Shown here: positions 24,085 through 32,629 of the stretch, one piece after another | How the letters are laid out: each line of letters opens with the position of its first letter | Numbering within the stretch: the stretch's first letter is position 1 | Origin: Heliomicrobium gestii | GTDB taxonomy: Bacteria > Bacillota > Desulfitobacteriia > Heliobacteriales > Heliobacteriaceae | Direction: 5' to 3' | DNA: 64,000 nucleotides | NCBI RefSeq assembly: GCF_009877435.1 | Contig: NZ_WXEX01000005.1 | Coordinates: 124,001-188,000, forward strand | Translations under genes and position numbers: made by a program | The notes under the pieces: model-generated | What the model was told of the DNA's origin: nothing | The model's database searches: none | The model's input: the letters and a program-made list of their open reading frames with translations, nothing else

Positions 24085-25956
24085 ATGGCATCCATCCTGC
24101 GCCCCCCTACACCTCATCACCGGGACTGGCTGGCCGATCAACTGGCCGCTTTTTACGCCGTCATCACCGACCACGCCCTATCGGTTGCGCAGGCGTTCCC
24201 GCTGCAAACACCGGAAGGCCGGCTCAGCCGCGACAACCTCCTGGCCTATCTGGCCATGCGCAGACATGACATTGTGGACTTGCAGATCGCTCTGGCCGAT
24301 TACGGCCTCTCCTCCCTGGGTCGCCTGGAGGCGACGGTGCTGTCGGGGCTCGAACGCGTCCTGGCGCACCTGGGGTTGGAAGCCGCCCCGACCGGCTTGG
24401 CCCGGCCCGACTCGGAACAGGCGCGCTTTTTGACGCAGACGCGCTCCCGCCGCCTCCTCGGCCGGCCGCGGGACAAGCGTGACACCCGGATTATGGTGAC
24501 CCTGGACGCCGCCTGCATCCACCGGCAGGAACTGCTGGAGGAACTCCTCCTCAACGGCATGGACCTGGCCCGTATCAATTGCGCCCATGACAGCCCTCCG
24601 GAATGGAAGCAACTGATCGCCGCCATCCGCCAGGCAGAAGACAGCCTGGAACAGCGCGGCGAGGGCGCCGGCCGGCGTTGCCGCATCCTCATGGATCTGG
24701 GCGGCCCCAAGATCCGCACCGGCCCGCTGATGGAGGAGACGCGGCCCCTCAAACTGGCGGCGCCGCGCGATCCCTTCGGTTCTCCCTACCGGCTGCTGGA
24801 GGGATACCTCGATGGGGAAGCCCTCTTCACCCAGCGGATCGCCGAGCCGGAAGGCAGGGCGCGCTTCGTCATCGCGCTGCCCCGTCAAATCGGCCTTGAC
24901 CGGTTGCGCGTCGGCAGGCAGCTGCAGTTTCAGGACACGCGAGACCGGTTGCGGACGCTGCACGTGCTGGAGCGGGTGAGCGCAACGCGGGTGCGGGTAG
25001 GGCTGGACCGGACCGCCTACCTGCAAGGGGGCATCGTCCTGGCCGGGGAAAAAGACGCCGCCTTCACCGTCGGCCCCATCCTCCCCCAGCCGGTCGTCGT
25101 CGAGGTGCGCCAGGGCGACACCCTGCGCATCTACCGGAATCCGCTCCAGATGGGCCATCCCGCCTCTGCCGACAGCCCGGCCGGGATCAGTTGCACCCTT
25201 CCCGCGGCCCTTGATTTTGTGCAGCCCGATCAGCGGGTCTATATCGATGACGGCAAGATCGGCGCCGTGGCGCGCGCTGTCACAGCGGAATACCTGGAAC
25301 TGGAGGTTCTCGTTACGGCGGGCCCCTCTGCAAGGATCAAACCGGAAAAGGGCCTGAACTTCCCTGACTCCCGCTTGGAGTTGCCTGCCCTGACCGAGCA
25401 GGACCGCCAGGACCTTCGCGTTGTGGCGAAGCATGCCGACGCCGTCGGCCTCTCCTTCGTACACAGCCCGAAGGACCTTCTCGATCTCCAGACCGCCTTG
25501 CAGGAACTGGGGCGGCCCGACATGGGCGTCATCGCCAAGATCGAAACGAGCGAGGCCATCCACCGGCTGGCTCACCTGCTGATCACCGGCCTCACCTTCC
25601 CCAGCTTCGGTGTCATGATCGCCCGCGGCGATCTGGCCGTCGAGGTCGGTTTTGAAAACCTGGCCCTCGTTCAGGAGGACATCCTCTGCATGTGCGAGGC
25701 GGCCCACACGCCCGTCATCTGGGCCACCCAGGTGCTGGAGACGCTGGCCAAGACAGGGCTGCCTGCCCGAGCGGAGATCACCGACGCCGCCATGGGCCAT
25801 CGCGCCGACTGTGTCATGCTGAACAAAGGACCCCACATCCTGGAGGCCGTGAAAACACTGTCCACACTGCTCTGCGCCGAGGAACGGTGCCATCTGAAAA
25901 AGCGCCAGATCTTCCGGGAGTTCACAGCGCAGCACGGGATTTTTGAGGAGACCTAG
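24085..25956 (+). CDS. Pyruvate-kinase-like enzyme with N-terminal extension
   Basis: A 623-residue protein. Residues about 135-600 align by motif with pyruvate kinase: RIMVTLDAACIHRQELLEEL, GMDLARINCAHDS, ILMDLGGPKIRTGPL, VYIDDGKIGAVAR, GVIAKIETSEAIHRL (catalytic Lys near 484), GVMIARGDLAVEVGFENL and ATQVLETLAKTGLPARAEITD. The usual LSGETA segment is replaced by MLNKGPHILEAVKTL. The C-terminal regulatory domain is missing, an insertion enlarges the B domain, and the first 130 residues are an unrelated helical extension. GAGGAGG precedes ATG 24085. It may not be the housekeeping pyruvate kinase. Confidence 0.85.
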   Translation: MASILRPPTPHHRDWLADQLAAFYAVITDHALSVAQAFPLQTPEGRLSRDNLLAYLAMRRHDIVDLQIALADYGLSSLGRLEATVLSGLERVLAHLGLEAAPTGLARPDSEQARFLTQTRSRRLLGRPRDKRDTRIMVTLDAACIHRQELLEELLLNGMDLARINCAHDSPPEWKQLIAAIRQAEDSLEQRGEGAGRRCRILMDLGGPKIRTGPLMEETRPLKLAAPRDPFGSPYRLLEGYLDGEALFTQRIAEPEGRARFVIALPRQIGLDRLRVGRQLQFQDTRDRLRTLHVLERVSATRVRVGLDRTAYLQGGIVLAGEKDAAFTVGPILPQPVVVEVRQGDTLRIYRNPLQMGHPASADSPAGISCTLPAALDFVQPDQRVYIDDGKIGAVARAVTAEYLELEVLVTAGPSARIKPEKGLNFPDSRLELPALTEQDRQDLRVVAKHADAVGLSFVHSPKDLLDLQTALQELGRPDMGVIAKIETSEAIHRLAHLLITGLTFPSFGVMIARGDLAVEVGFENLALVQEDILCMCEAAHTPVIWATQVLETLAKTGLPARAEITDAAMGHRADCVMLNKGPHILEAVKTLSTLLCAEERCHLKKRQIFREFTAQHGIFEET

Positions 25957-26108
25957 GCGAGTACGGTAAGGACCACCATAAAGATCAGTGACGCCACACC
26001 CCACGCTGCCCCTGTTGAGCATTGACGCTTTCTCCGTTGCCCTTTACGATTAGATCCACAGGGATTTACACAACCTGGAACATAAAAGGTAAAGGAGACG
26101 GTATCGCC

Positions 26109-26390
26109 ATGATCCCAGTTGTCTTTGTCACCCCCCACGGCGATGTGACTGTCGAGGCGGCGGAAGGCGTGACCTTGCTGGAGGCCGGACAGGCCAACGG
26201 CGTCGAGATCGAATACAGTTGCAAAGACGGCCGCTGCGGCGTCTGCCAGGTTACCCTTTTGGAAGGAGAAGCGAACCTGAGCGAACCGGACATCGACGAG
26301 GTGGACGAGTTGTTCGACCGCATCGATGATGGCGTGCGCCTCGCCTGCAAGGCCCGTATCCTGGGACCTGTCAAAGTACGGATCCGCTGA
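26109..26390 (+). CDS. [2Fe-2S] ferredoxin, plant type
   Basis: A 93-residue ferredoxin whose C38-x4-C43-x2-C46 and C80 ligands match the plant-type [2Fe-2S] fold (EYSCKDGRCGVCQVTLLEG and RLACKARI). It would carry single electrons; the partner is not encoded nearby. AAAGGAGA lies about ten bases before ATG 26109, chosen over an upstream in-frame ATG that lacks such a site. Confidence 0.9.
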   Translation: MIPVVFVTPHGDVTVEAAEGVTLLEAGQANGVEIEYSCKDGRCGVCQVTLLEGEANLSEPDIDEVDELFDRIDDGVRLACKARILGPVKVRIR

Positions 26391-26438
26391 CGCCCCGGGC
26401 GACGCCTTTCCATTTGTCTTCCTAAAAACAGGGAAACA

Positions 26439-26485
26439 CAAGAAGCCTTTCGACGAATCTGCAACAGATACGTCGAAAGGCTTCT
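26439..26485. terminator. Bidirectional terminator between ferredoxin and znuA genes
   Basis: GAAGCCTTTCGACG and CGTCGAAAGGCTTC arms around an 18-base loop, between two convergent genes. Confidence 0.8.
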
Positions 26486-26552
26486 TCTCCATCTTGGATA
26501 AACGACTTGCTTCAAAAAGAGCACCCGCGCGAGCCGGGGAAGGCGGCGCCGC

Positions 26553-27533
26553 TCACTCGCCGCTGAGGGCCTTTTTGATGTTGGTCAGGTTCTCCCGCTG
26601 CACGGCGATATAATCCTTCCCTGCCTTCAGATCCTCTGCGGTGATGCCATCGAGCGGGTTCAACACGAGCGTCTGCGCGCCCGCTTCCTTGGCGATGGCC
26701 TCGGCCAGTTTGGGGCTGATCAGCGCCTCAAAGAAGATATATTTGACGTGATGCTCCTTGGCGAATGTGGTGATCTCCGCCATCGTCTTTGGTGTCGGTT
26801 CTGTCTCCGGGTTGACGCCCATGATGCCGAGTTGTGTCAGTCCATAATCGCGGGCCAGGTAACCGAAAGCGCGATGGGTGACGATGATCTCTTTTCTTTT
26901 GGTATTGCTGAGACCGTCGCGAAACTCCTGATCGAGCGTGTCCAGCTTGGCCAGATAGGCTTTGGCGTTGTTTTCGTAGTACTCGCTGTTGGCCGGATCG
27001 GCGGCGACGAGTCCTTTTTTGATGTTCTCCACTTCTACTTTGGCCTGCTTCGGCGACACCCAGAAGTGGGGATCAAACTCGTGATGATGGTCGCCCGGTT
27101 CTCCGCCATCCGGGCGCCCGCCGGCCCCAGGGGACGCTTCCTCCTCTTCGCCGGCAGGCAGCCGTTCGACCCCTTTGCCCGCCTCGATGACGGTCACGTT
27201 TTTCAGGCTGCCGCCGCCGATCACCTTGTCCAGCCAGCCCTCCATGCCGCCATTGACGACGAGCAGGTTGGCTTTGGCCATGGTTTCCATATCTTTCGGC
27301 GTCGGTTCCCAATCATGGGGCTCCGACCCCGGCGGCACCAGATTCAGCACGTCCACCTTGTCGCCGCCGACCTGCCGGGTGAATTCATACATGGGGTAAA
27401 AGCTGGCGACAACATTCAGTTTCTTCGAACCGGCAGCCTCGTTGGGCGATGTGGCCGGACCTTTCGCCGCACACCCCGCCAGCAGGGCCAGGGTCAGCAG
27501 CCCCGTCCCGACCATATGTAGCGCTTTGCGCAT
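26553..27533 (-). CDS. znuA: ZnuA-like zinc ABC transporter substrate-binding lipoprotein
   Basis: A 326-residue lipoprotein (lipobox LLAGC, Cys21) of the cluster A-I metal-binding family. Metal ligands appear in GSEPHDWEPTPKD and HEFDPHFWVSP, with a short acidic and His-containing loop (GEPGDHHHEFD) typical of zinc-specific members. IIVTHRAFGYLARDYG and ALISPKLAEAIA complete the fold. It would capture Zn2+ outside the cell. No znuB or znuC lies beside it, so its permease must be elsewhere. A Fur-family box sits about 55 bases upstream of the start. GGGGAG lies eight bases before ATG 27533. Confidence 0.9.
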   Translation of the reverse strand: MRKALHMVGTGLLTLALLAGCAAKGPATSPNEAAGSKKLNVVASFYPMYEFTRQVGGDKVDVLNLVPPGSEPHDWEPTPKDMETMAKANLLVVNGGMEGWLDKVIGGGSLKNVTVIEAGKGVERLPAGEEEEASPGAGGRPDGGEPGDHHHEFDPHFWVSPKQAKVEVENIKKGLVAADPANSEYYENNAKAYLAKLDTLDQEFRDGLSNTKRKEIIVTHRAFGYLARDYGLTQLGIMGVNPETEPTPKTMAEITTFAKEHHVKYIFFEALISPKLAEAIAKEAGAQTLVLNPLDGITAEDLKAGKDYIAVQRENLTNIKKALSGE

Positions 27534-27586
27534 CTTTGTGGCTCCCCTTTCCTTGTCTCTTCGTTCCCCTACACCAGAACAACACT

Positions 27587-27607
27587 AAATAGGATTATTC
27601 TTATTTA
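27587..27607 (-). promoter_or_regulatory. Probable Zur (Fur-family) box upstream of znuA
   Basis: The inverted repeat AAATAGGA-N4-TCTTATTT differs by one base from the box at 29901-29921. Both lie upstream of genes known to respond to zinc limitation in Bacillus. Confidence 0.7.
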
Positions 27608-27723
27608 ATCCTAGCACTTGTTGGACCAAGACGCAATACTCCCTACTCCTCAAGGTCATTCTGCCACTTCCTCAGATAACCAAGTCCCTTGCGCAGGCCC
27701 AGGGCGCAAAGGAGCTTCCCTGT

Positions 27724-28593
27724 TCAATTTCGGTAGACATAGGGATTCGGCGGTTCTGGCATCGCGCGAAGGGACGTGACGGCGATGACAGGCATCGGTT
27801 TGCCTTGATACTCGCCTTTGCGCAGTTTCCCCCGAACTTCCACCCAGGCCGCGTCGGTTGGCGCCGCCATCCCCTCGGCCAGGAGGCCGATCACCGTGGC
27901 GTCGGCGGCGCAGCAGACGATCTGGTAACGAGCCGCCACAAACTGATCGGGCCGAAAGTCCTTGTCCCGGTAGGCGAATCCCTCGACGCGAATCGGGCGT
28001 CCCGCGTAGGCGTCAGGTTTTGCAAAAAGTTCTTCCAACCCCTCGACGTAGTTTTCCGCCGTGATGGTGATTTCGCCGGCCGGCGGAATCGCGGAGACCT
28101 GCTTTTTTGCGCCGACCGCCGGTTGAGCAAGGGCGGCCTCCTCGTCAATATCGGTCCCTGTCAAGCGATCCAGTTGCTCCTGGGTGATTTCAGGATCGCG
28201 GGCGAGGTCGACGATCGTCTTTGGCCCGGTCGCCGGAGCGCCCGCTGTCCCGCCGTCGCTGCCGGAACCATTCAAGGCAGCGGCAAAGGGGGCGTTTTTC
28301 TGCAGCGCCATCGCCGGATCGAGGGCCTTCGGCGGCGCCAGCCAGGCGATGGCGATCACCATGGCAAAGGCGGCATAGGTCCAGCGCCCCACCATGGACT
28401 GCCGTCCCCGGCACGCTCCAGACCAGAGAGAGAAACCGCCCAACAAGGCCATCAGAGCGATGGCCGCCAGCGTAAAGGGAACGAAACGCGGATTGATGTA
28501 GACGAGGATCGTCCCTGTCCAGTACAGCTTCCACAGATACCCGCAAAGGGCGACCATCAGCAGGCCTCCCATATAGCGTTGCATCACTGTCAT
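27724..28593 (-). CDS. YcgQ-like (TIGR03943) membrane protein
   Basis: A 289-residue protein of the TIGR03943 (UPF0703/YcgQ) family. Two N-terminal membrane-helix pairs (about residues 8-60 and 70-95) precede an external domain with GYWIPV-unrelated but typical FAYRDKDFRPDQFVAARY and QIVCCAADATVIGLL. Members work with UPF0718 permeases such as YcgR and are zinc-responsive in Bacillus. Three candidate starts cluster near 28580-28593; the first, ATG 28593, is given. It lies downstream of the permease gene on the same strand and may be co-transcribed from the Fur-box promoter. Confidence 0.82.
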   Translation of the reverse strand: MTVMQRYMGGLLMVALCGYLWKLYWTGTILVYINPRFVPFTLAAIALMALLGGFSLWSGACRGRQSMVGRWTYAAFAMVIAIAWLAPPKALDPAMALQKNAPFAAALNGSGSDGGTAGAPATGPKTIVDLARDPEITQEQLDRLTGTDIDEEAALAQPAVGAKKQVSAIPPAGEITITAENYVEGLEELFAKPDAYAGRPIRVEGFAYRDKDFRPDQFVAARYQIVCCAADATVIGLLAEGMAAPTDAAWVEVRGKLRKGEYQGKPMPVIAVTSLRAMPEPPNPYVYRN

Positions 28594-28656
28594 CTCCTCC
28601 TTCAGCCGCCCGCTGTCGGGCCCTCTTTTGGCATGAACGGTCTTCCCCGTCCTACA

Positions 28657-29778
28657 TCAGTAAAAAAGTCGCGGCGCCGCCAGATCGATGGCGCTGCCGA
28701 TCAACAGGCAGAAGAGGGTGACAAAGAAGATCAGGCCGATGACGAAGGAACGGCGAAAAGAGGCGACCATCATCAAGGTGTTTTTAATATCCACCATGGG
28801 GCCATAAATCAAAAAGGCCAGCACCGCCCCGGACGGAACGGTGTTTAAAAACCCGGCGCCCACGAAGGCGTCGGCGGCTGAGCAGACGGAGAGTCCAAAA
28901 GCCAGTGCCATCATCAACAGGATCGACAGATGCGATTCCAGGCCGATCGCTTCCAATGCGGCGCGGGGCAGCCAGACCTGGGCCGCCGAGGCCAGCGCAG
29001 CGCCCAGGAAGAGGTAGACACCGGTGCTGAAAAACTCATCGCTGGCATGGGACAGGAGGCTGCCCCAACGTCCGTCGCCCCCGGCGATTTTGGGGTCGAC
29101 AGGGGACGCGTGAGGATGACAACCATGCCCGTGGCCTTCTTCACGCCCATGGGCATGACCGTGACCGCAGCCGCAAGGGTGATCTCCGTCCACCCCTTCG
29201 GCCTGTTTGCGATCGATGGCCAAGTCGGCGGGATGGGCGTAGCGTTTCTCCAACAGCACCAGGAAAAATCCGAGGCTCACCGCCAATAGATAAGCGCTTC
29301 CCAGGCGGAAGAGGGGAAACTCCGGCCGGCCGTAAAAGGCGTAATGGGTCGAAAAGGCGGTTACAGGGTTGACGATCGGCGCGGCCAACAGAAATGGGAC
29401 GACCAGGGAGGGACGCAGGCCCTTTCGCAGAAGGCGTCGCGCCAGCGGAACGAGGCCGCATTCGCAAAAAGGGAAGATCAGGCCGAGAAGAGCGGCCAAC
29501 GGCGGTCCCACCCACCGGTTGCGCGGCAGCCAGCTTTCGAGTTGCCGCTCGCTGACGAAGACCTCCACCGCAGCCGATCCGAAAACCCCGATCAGCACAA
29601 AGGGGAGCGCCTCAATCACGATGGAGAGGAATATGGTGATCATGTTGGCTAGGCCAGGGGATAGGGCCAGGGTTGCGCCCCATGACTGCCAAAAGGGCGC
29701 CGTCCAGACAACCAGCAGGATCGCCACTACGAAAAGGAGCGCTTGCTGCAGGCGCTCCATCGTCTCGGAAAAAAACAT
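28657..29778 (-). CDS. UPF0718-family permease (YcgR-like) with His-rich loop
   Basis: A 373-residue integral membrane protein of the DUF318/UPF0718 family, about eight membrane helices. It has GLIFPFCECGLVPLARRLL and FLLAAPIVNPVTAFSTHYAF, with the characteristic Cys-x-Cys. A loop near residue 195-215 is packed with His and Cys (CGCGHGHAHGREEGHGHGCH), suggesting metal binding. The frame is open up to 30018, but the Fur-family box at 29901-29921 lies inside that extension, and AAGGGG sits six bases before ATG 29778, so I start there (ATG 29784 also possible). Metal specificity is inferred from context. Confidence 0.82.
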   Translation of the reverse strand: MFFSETMERLQQALLFVVAILLVVWTAPFWQSWGATLALSPGLANMITIFLSIVIEALPFVLIGVFGSAAVEVFVSERQLESWLPRNRWVGPPLAALLGLIFPFCECGLVPLARRLLRKGLRPSLVVPFLLAAPIVNPVTAFSTHYAFYGRPEFPLFRLGSAYLLAVSLGFFLVLLEKRYAHPADLAIDRKQAEGVDGDHPCGCGHGHAHGREEGHGHGCHPHASPVDPKIAGGDGRWGSLLSHASDEFFSTGVYLFLGAALASAAQVWLPRAALEAIGLESHLSILLMMALAFGLSVCSAADAFVGAGFLNTVPSGAVLAFLIYGPMVDIKNTLMMVASFRRSFVIGLIFFVTLFCLLIGSAIDLAAPRLFY

Positions 29779-29900
29779 CGCCATCCCCTTCCCTTTGGTC
29801 AGGCTGTCGCCGAGCGCCGCCGGGGGTTTCTCCGCCAGCCTTGCGGCGATCTTGTTTTGACCATCGGCATTCAGCAACAGTATTCCCCAGTATGTATCCG

Positions 29901-29921
29901 AAATAAGATTATTCTTATTTA
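29901..29921 (-). promoter_or_regulatory. Probable Zur (Fur-family) box upstream of the permease gene
   Basis: AAATAAGA-N4-TCTTATTT, a perfect inverted repeat about 120 bases before the permease start and nearly identical to the znuA box. Confidence 0.72.
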
Positions 29922-29986
29922 ACTTCGGCTTTTCTTTGGGATCTCCTACCCCTTGCGGCAGGGCGCAGAAAAAAACCAAAGAGAAA

Positions 29987-30007
29987 AGCCGGGCATTTCG
30001 CCCGGCT
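29987..30007 (-). terminator. Terminator after the 356-residue unknown gene
   Basis: AGCCGGGC and GCCCGGCT with a short loop; the minus strand continues with TTTTCTCTTTGGTTTTTTTC. Confidence 0.85.
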
Positions 30008-30028
30008 CGCCGTCGCAAGAACTATGTA

Positions 30029-31099
30029 TTATCCCATCCCGCCCAGGTCAAAGCCCTTGCGCGCCGCCACCAACCGGAGGGTGTACTCGCCGGTGGGGTT
30101 CATCGGCTGTTGAATCAGCCGGGCGACGTCATCGCCGGTAAAGGGAACTGCCTTTTCCGCCAGGACCGGCCCGAGGTTCTCCGGCGCGGCCACCGAGGCT
30201 GTCAGGCAGACGCTGTAGTCAGCCTTGTCCACAAAAAGCTCATACCCGCGGATAGAACCTTCCAGTCCCGAAATCGCGCCTTGTTCCGTCCCTGTCACCT
30301 CAGCCAGACTGCGTGAGAGCCACTTGGCGAGGCTGAACTTGGATGTGCCGGACTGCAGGTCTGCTTCCATGAGTTCGCTCACCAGGGTGGCCCCGACCGG
30401 TTGTTGGCCGCCGGGGACGATGGCCTCGCCGCCCTTGGGCAAGGTGACCCAGGCATGCACCTTCAATTCCGTCAGAAAAGCGTTGTACCGGTTGACCTCG
30501 GTCGCCGTTTTCATGGTCAGCATCTCATGGTCCGCCGCCTGCAACTCCTTGTAGACGGCCCGGAAGACGCGGTGGGTGAACTCGTCGGTGCGGAAGATCT
30601 GCAGTTCCAATGCGTTTTTGCCTGCATGGCCCGACGTTCCGTAGGGGTTGATGTGCAGGACACCGAGCCGAGGGCGATTGACGGGGATCTCGCCGGAGGC
30701 GAGCCACTCCTGAGCGGCCAGTTGGCGATGGTGGTTGATCCGCTCCACCAGGTCATAGATGCCGGAGCGCATGGGAATATCCGAGTAATAATGAAAACCG
30801 TCGAAAGACTTGTCTCGATTGAATACAATCTCGGGGTTTTTGGCGCGGAAGTCTGCCTTCAGATCCTCCGGCACGTCGACGAAGAAGTATCGGTCGGCGT
30901 CGACGATGGTGATATCGCCCAACTCATAGTAGGGCACCGGCTGGGTCAGACTGACCACATTCCATTGCGCTTCCTTTGCCCGGACAGCATCGACAGGGGA
31001 ACCGGACGGCGCAGCCTTGGCAGCCCCGATCCGCGGCGTTTCCCCGGCGGCGGGTTTATCGGAGCCCCCGCCAAACAGCTTGCTGAAAAATCCTGCCAT
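30029..31099 (-). CDS. Unknown protein (356 residues)
   Basis: No family recognised. It begins MAGFFSKLFGGGSDKPA, an amphipathic start often seen in membrane-associated or tail-anchored assembly proteins, followed by a Pro/Ala linker to about residue 45. The rest is a globular mix of alpha and beta with YFFVDVPEDLKADFRAKNP, GVLHINPYGTSGHAGKNAL and EFTHRVFRAVYKELQAADHE. The tail ends GFDLGGMG, like C-termini used for recognition. No signal peptide or membrane helix is present. GAGGTGAGG lies about ten bases ahead of ATG 31099. It is monocistronic, with its own terminator. Confidence 0.75.
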   Translation of the reverse strand: MAGFFSKLFGGGSDKPAAGETPRIGAAKAAPSGSPVDAVRAKEAQWNVVSLTQPVPYYELGDITIVDADRYFFVDVPEDLKADFRAKNPEIVFNRDKSFDGFHYYSDIPMRSGIYDLVERINHHRQLAAQEWLASGEIPVNRPRLGVLHINPYGTSGHAGKNALELQIFRTDEFTHRVFRAVYKELQAADHEMLTMKTATEVNRYNAFLTELKVHAWVTLPKGGEAIVPGGQQPVGATLVSELMEADLQSGTSKFSLAKWLSRSLAEVTGTEQGAISGLEGSIRGYELFVDKADYSVCLTASVAAPENLGPVLAEKAVPFTGDDVARLIQQPMNPTGEYTLRLVAARKGFDLGGMG

Positions 31100-31349
31100 T
31101 GTTTTTGCCTCACCTCTGCATTCATTATACTAAAGCCAAACCAAATTTCCACTCCTGTTGATTGAATAGAAAGAAAAGTGGCTGAGCCCATCTCAACCAC
31201 CTTTTTTCACCGGCGCGGTTTCCTTTTGACCTGTTGCGAAACCGTTGTGCTTCTCTTCCATGCAGAGATTTCTTCACTAACCGGACAGTCACAGAGACCG
31301 GAAGGCAACCCGCCCATTTGCCAGACCGGTCACTTTCAAAACCAAGCCG

Positions 31350-32336
31350 CTAGGCGAACAGTTCGCCGTTGACCAGATTGGGCGGTCGGCGACCCTCAAA
31401 GACGGCCTGGATGTTCTCGACCGCCATCAGGCCCATCCGTGTCCGCGTTTCCACAGTGGCGCTGCCGATATGGGGCGCCACGACGACATTGGGCAGTTCC
31501 AACAAGGGTTCCTCCGGGTTGACCGGCTCGACGGCGAAGACGTCCAAGCCGGCGCCGCCGATCGTCCCTTGCTGCAAGGCCTCTGTCAATGCTGCCTGGT
31601 CGACGACGCCGCCGCGAGCCGTATTGATCAGGATGGCGGTCGGTTTCATCATGGCCAGTTCTTCCGCGCCGATCAGGTGACGCGTTTCCGCCGTCAACGG
31701 CATGTGCAACGACACATAGTCCGACTGGCGCAGCAATTCTTCCAGGGAACAGAACTGAAGCCCGAGTTCCGCCTCTGCCTGTAGGTTGCGGCGGCGGGCG
31801 GTGTAGAGGACGCGCATGTTGAAGCCGCGGGCGCGACGGGCGACGGCCTCCCCAATCCGGCCGAGGCCGACGATGCCCAGGGTGGCGCCGAAGACATCCT
31901 GGCCCAGCAACAGTTGGGGATGCCAGGCGATCCAAAAACCGTCACGGGTGAACCGGTCGGCGGCGATCAGGTTTCTCGCCGCCGCCATCAACAGGGTAAA
32001 GGCCAGATCAGCGGTGGCTTCGGTGAGCACGTCCGGCGTATTGGTCACGGCGATTCCGTGCCGGGTGGCCGCAGCCACGTCGATGTTGTCAAAGCCAACG
32101 GCATAGTTGGCGATAACGCGCAGGTTTTTGCCGGCTGCGATGACATCCTCGTCGATGGGATCGGTGAGCATGGAGAGCAAGGCATCGGCATCGCCCACCA
32201 TCCGCAAAAGTTCGCTTTTTTCCGGCGGTGGAAAGGCCGGCCAGAGGTCGAGGCGGGCAAACTCCTTGATCCGATCGAGAGCCGGCTGGGGGATCTCCCG
32301 GGTGACGAGCACTTTGGGGCGCTGTGTTGGGTTCAT
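31350..32336 (-). CDS. 2-hydroxyacid dehydrogenase (glyoxylate/hydroxypyruvate reductase type)
   Basis: A 328-residue D-isomer-specific 2-hydroxyacid dehydrogenase. The nucleotide-binding motif is GIVGLGRIGEAVARRARGF; the following YTARRRN places Arg residues where NADPH-preferring enzymes have them. Catalytic Arg is in LINTARGGVVD, Glu in PVNPEEPLLELPN and His in VVVAPHIGSATVETR. It probably reduces glyoxylate or a similar 2-oxoacid. AAAGGAG lies nine bases before ATG 32336. About 250 bases between it and the unknown gene at 30029-31099 hold no recognisable feature. Confidence 0.9.
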   Translation of the reverse strand: MNPTQRPKVLVTREIPQPALDRIKEFARLDLWPAFPPPEKSELLRMVGDADALLSMLTDPIDEDVIAAGKNLRVIANYAVGFDNIDVAAATRHGIAVTNTPDVLTEATADLAFTLLMAAARNLIAADRFTRDGFWIAWHPQLLLGQDVFGATLGIVGLGRIGEAVARRARGFNMRVLYTARRRNLQAEAELGLQFCSLEELLRQSDYVSLHMPLTAETRHLIGAEELAMMKPTAILINTARGGVVDQAALTEALQQGTIGGAGLDVFAVEPVNPEEPLLELPNVVVAPHIGSATVETRTRMGLMAVENIQAVFEGRRPPNLVNGELFA

Positions 32337-32425
32337 GAAGAGGCGCTCCTTTCTGCGTTCAAAGAAGAACGAACCGTTATGATCATACCGCCCCGGGAGA
32401 AACTTGTCGAGCCGGCTCGTTCCGG

Positions 32426-32569
32426 TCAGATCTCGATGCGCTTCGATTCCTCGGGGTTGATCCCGAAGGTTTCCGTCGCGATCCCGGCGGCGTCATGGCG
32501 GTCCTTGATTCGCCGCGGTTGGCCGCCCAGGGGGACTTCCTTCTCAGCCGGCGCCTTTTTTTCTGTCAA
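32426..32569 (-). CDS. Small basic protein (47 residues) downstream of cbiL
   Basis: A short gene starting at TTG 32569, eight bases past GGAGG, within a near-perfect GGAGGTGAT ribosome binding site. The product is very hydrophilic: it begins LTEKKAPAEKEVPLGGQPRR and ends GINPEESKRIEI. No family recognised. It follows cbiL by 60 bases on the same strand, so the two are probably co-transcribed. Confidence 0.6.
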   Translation of the reverse strand: MTEKKAPAEKEVPLGGQPRRIKDRHDAAGIATETFGINPEESKRIEI

Positions 32570-32629
32570 GGCGATCACCTCCAGCCGTAGGTTGCCCCTC
32601 CTCGCCGGCTCGCTTGCGCAGCGCCGCTC

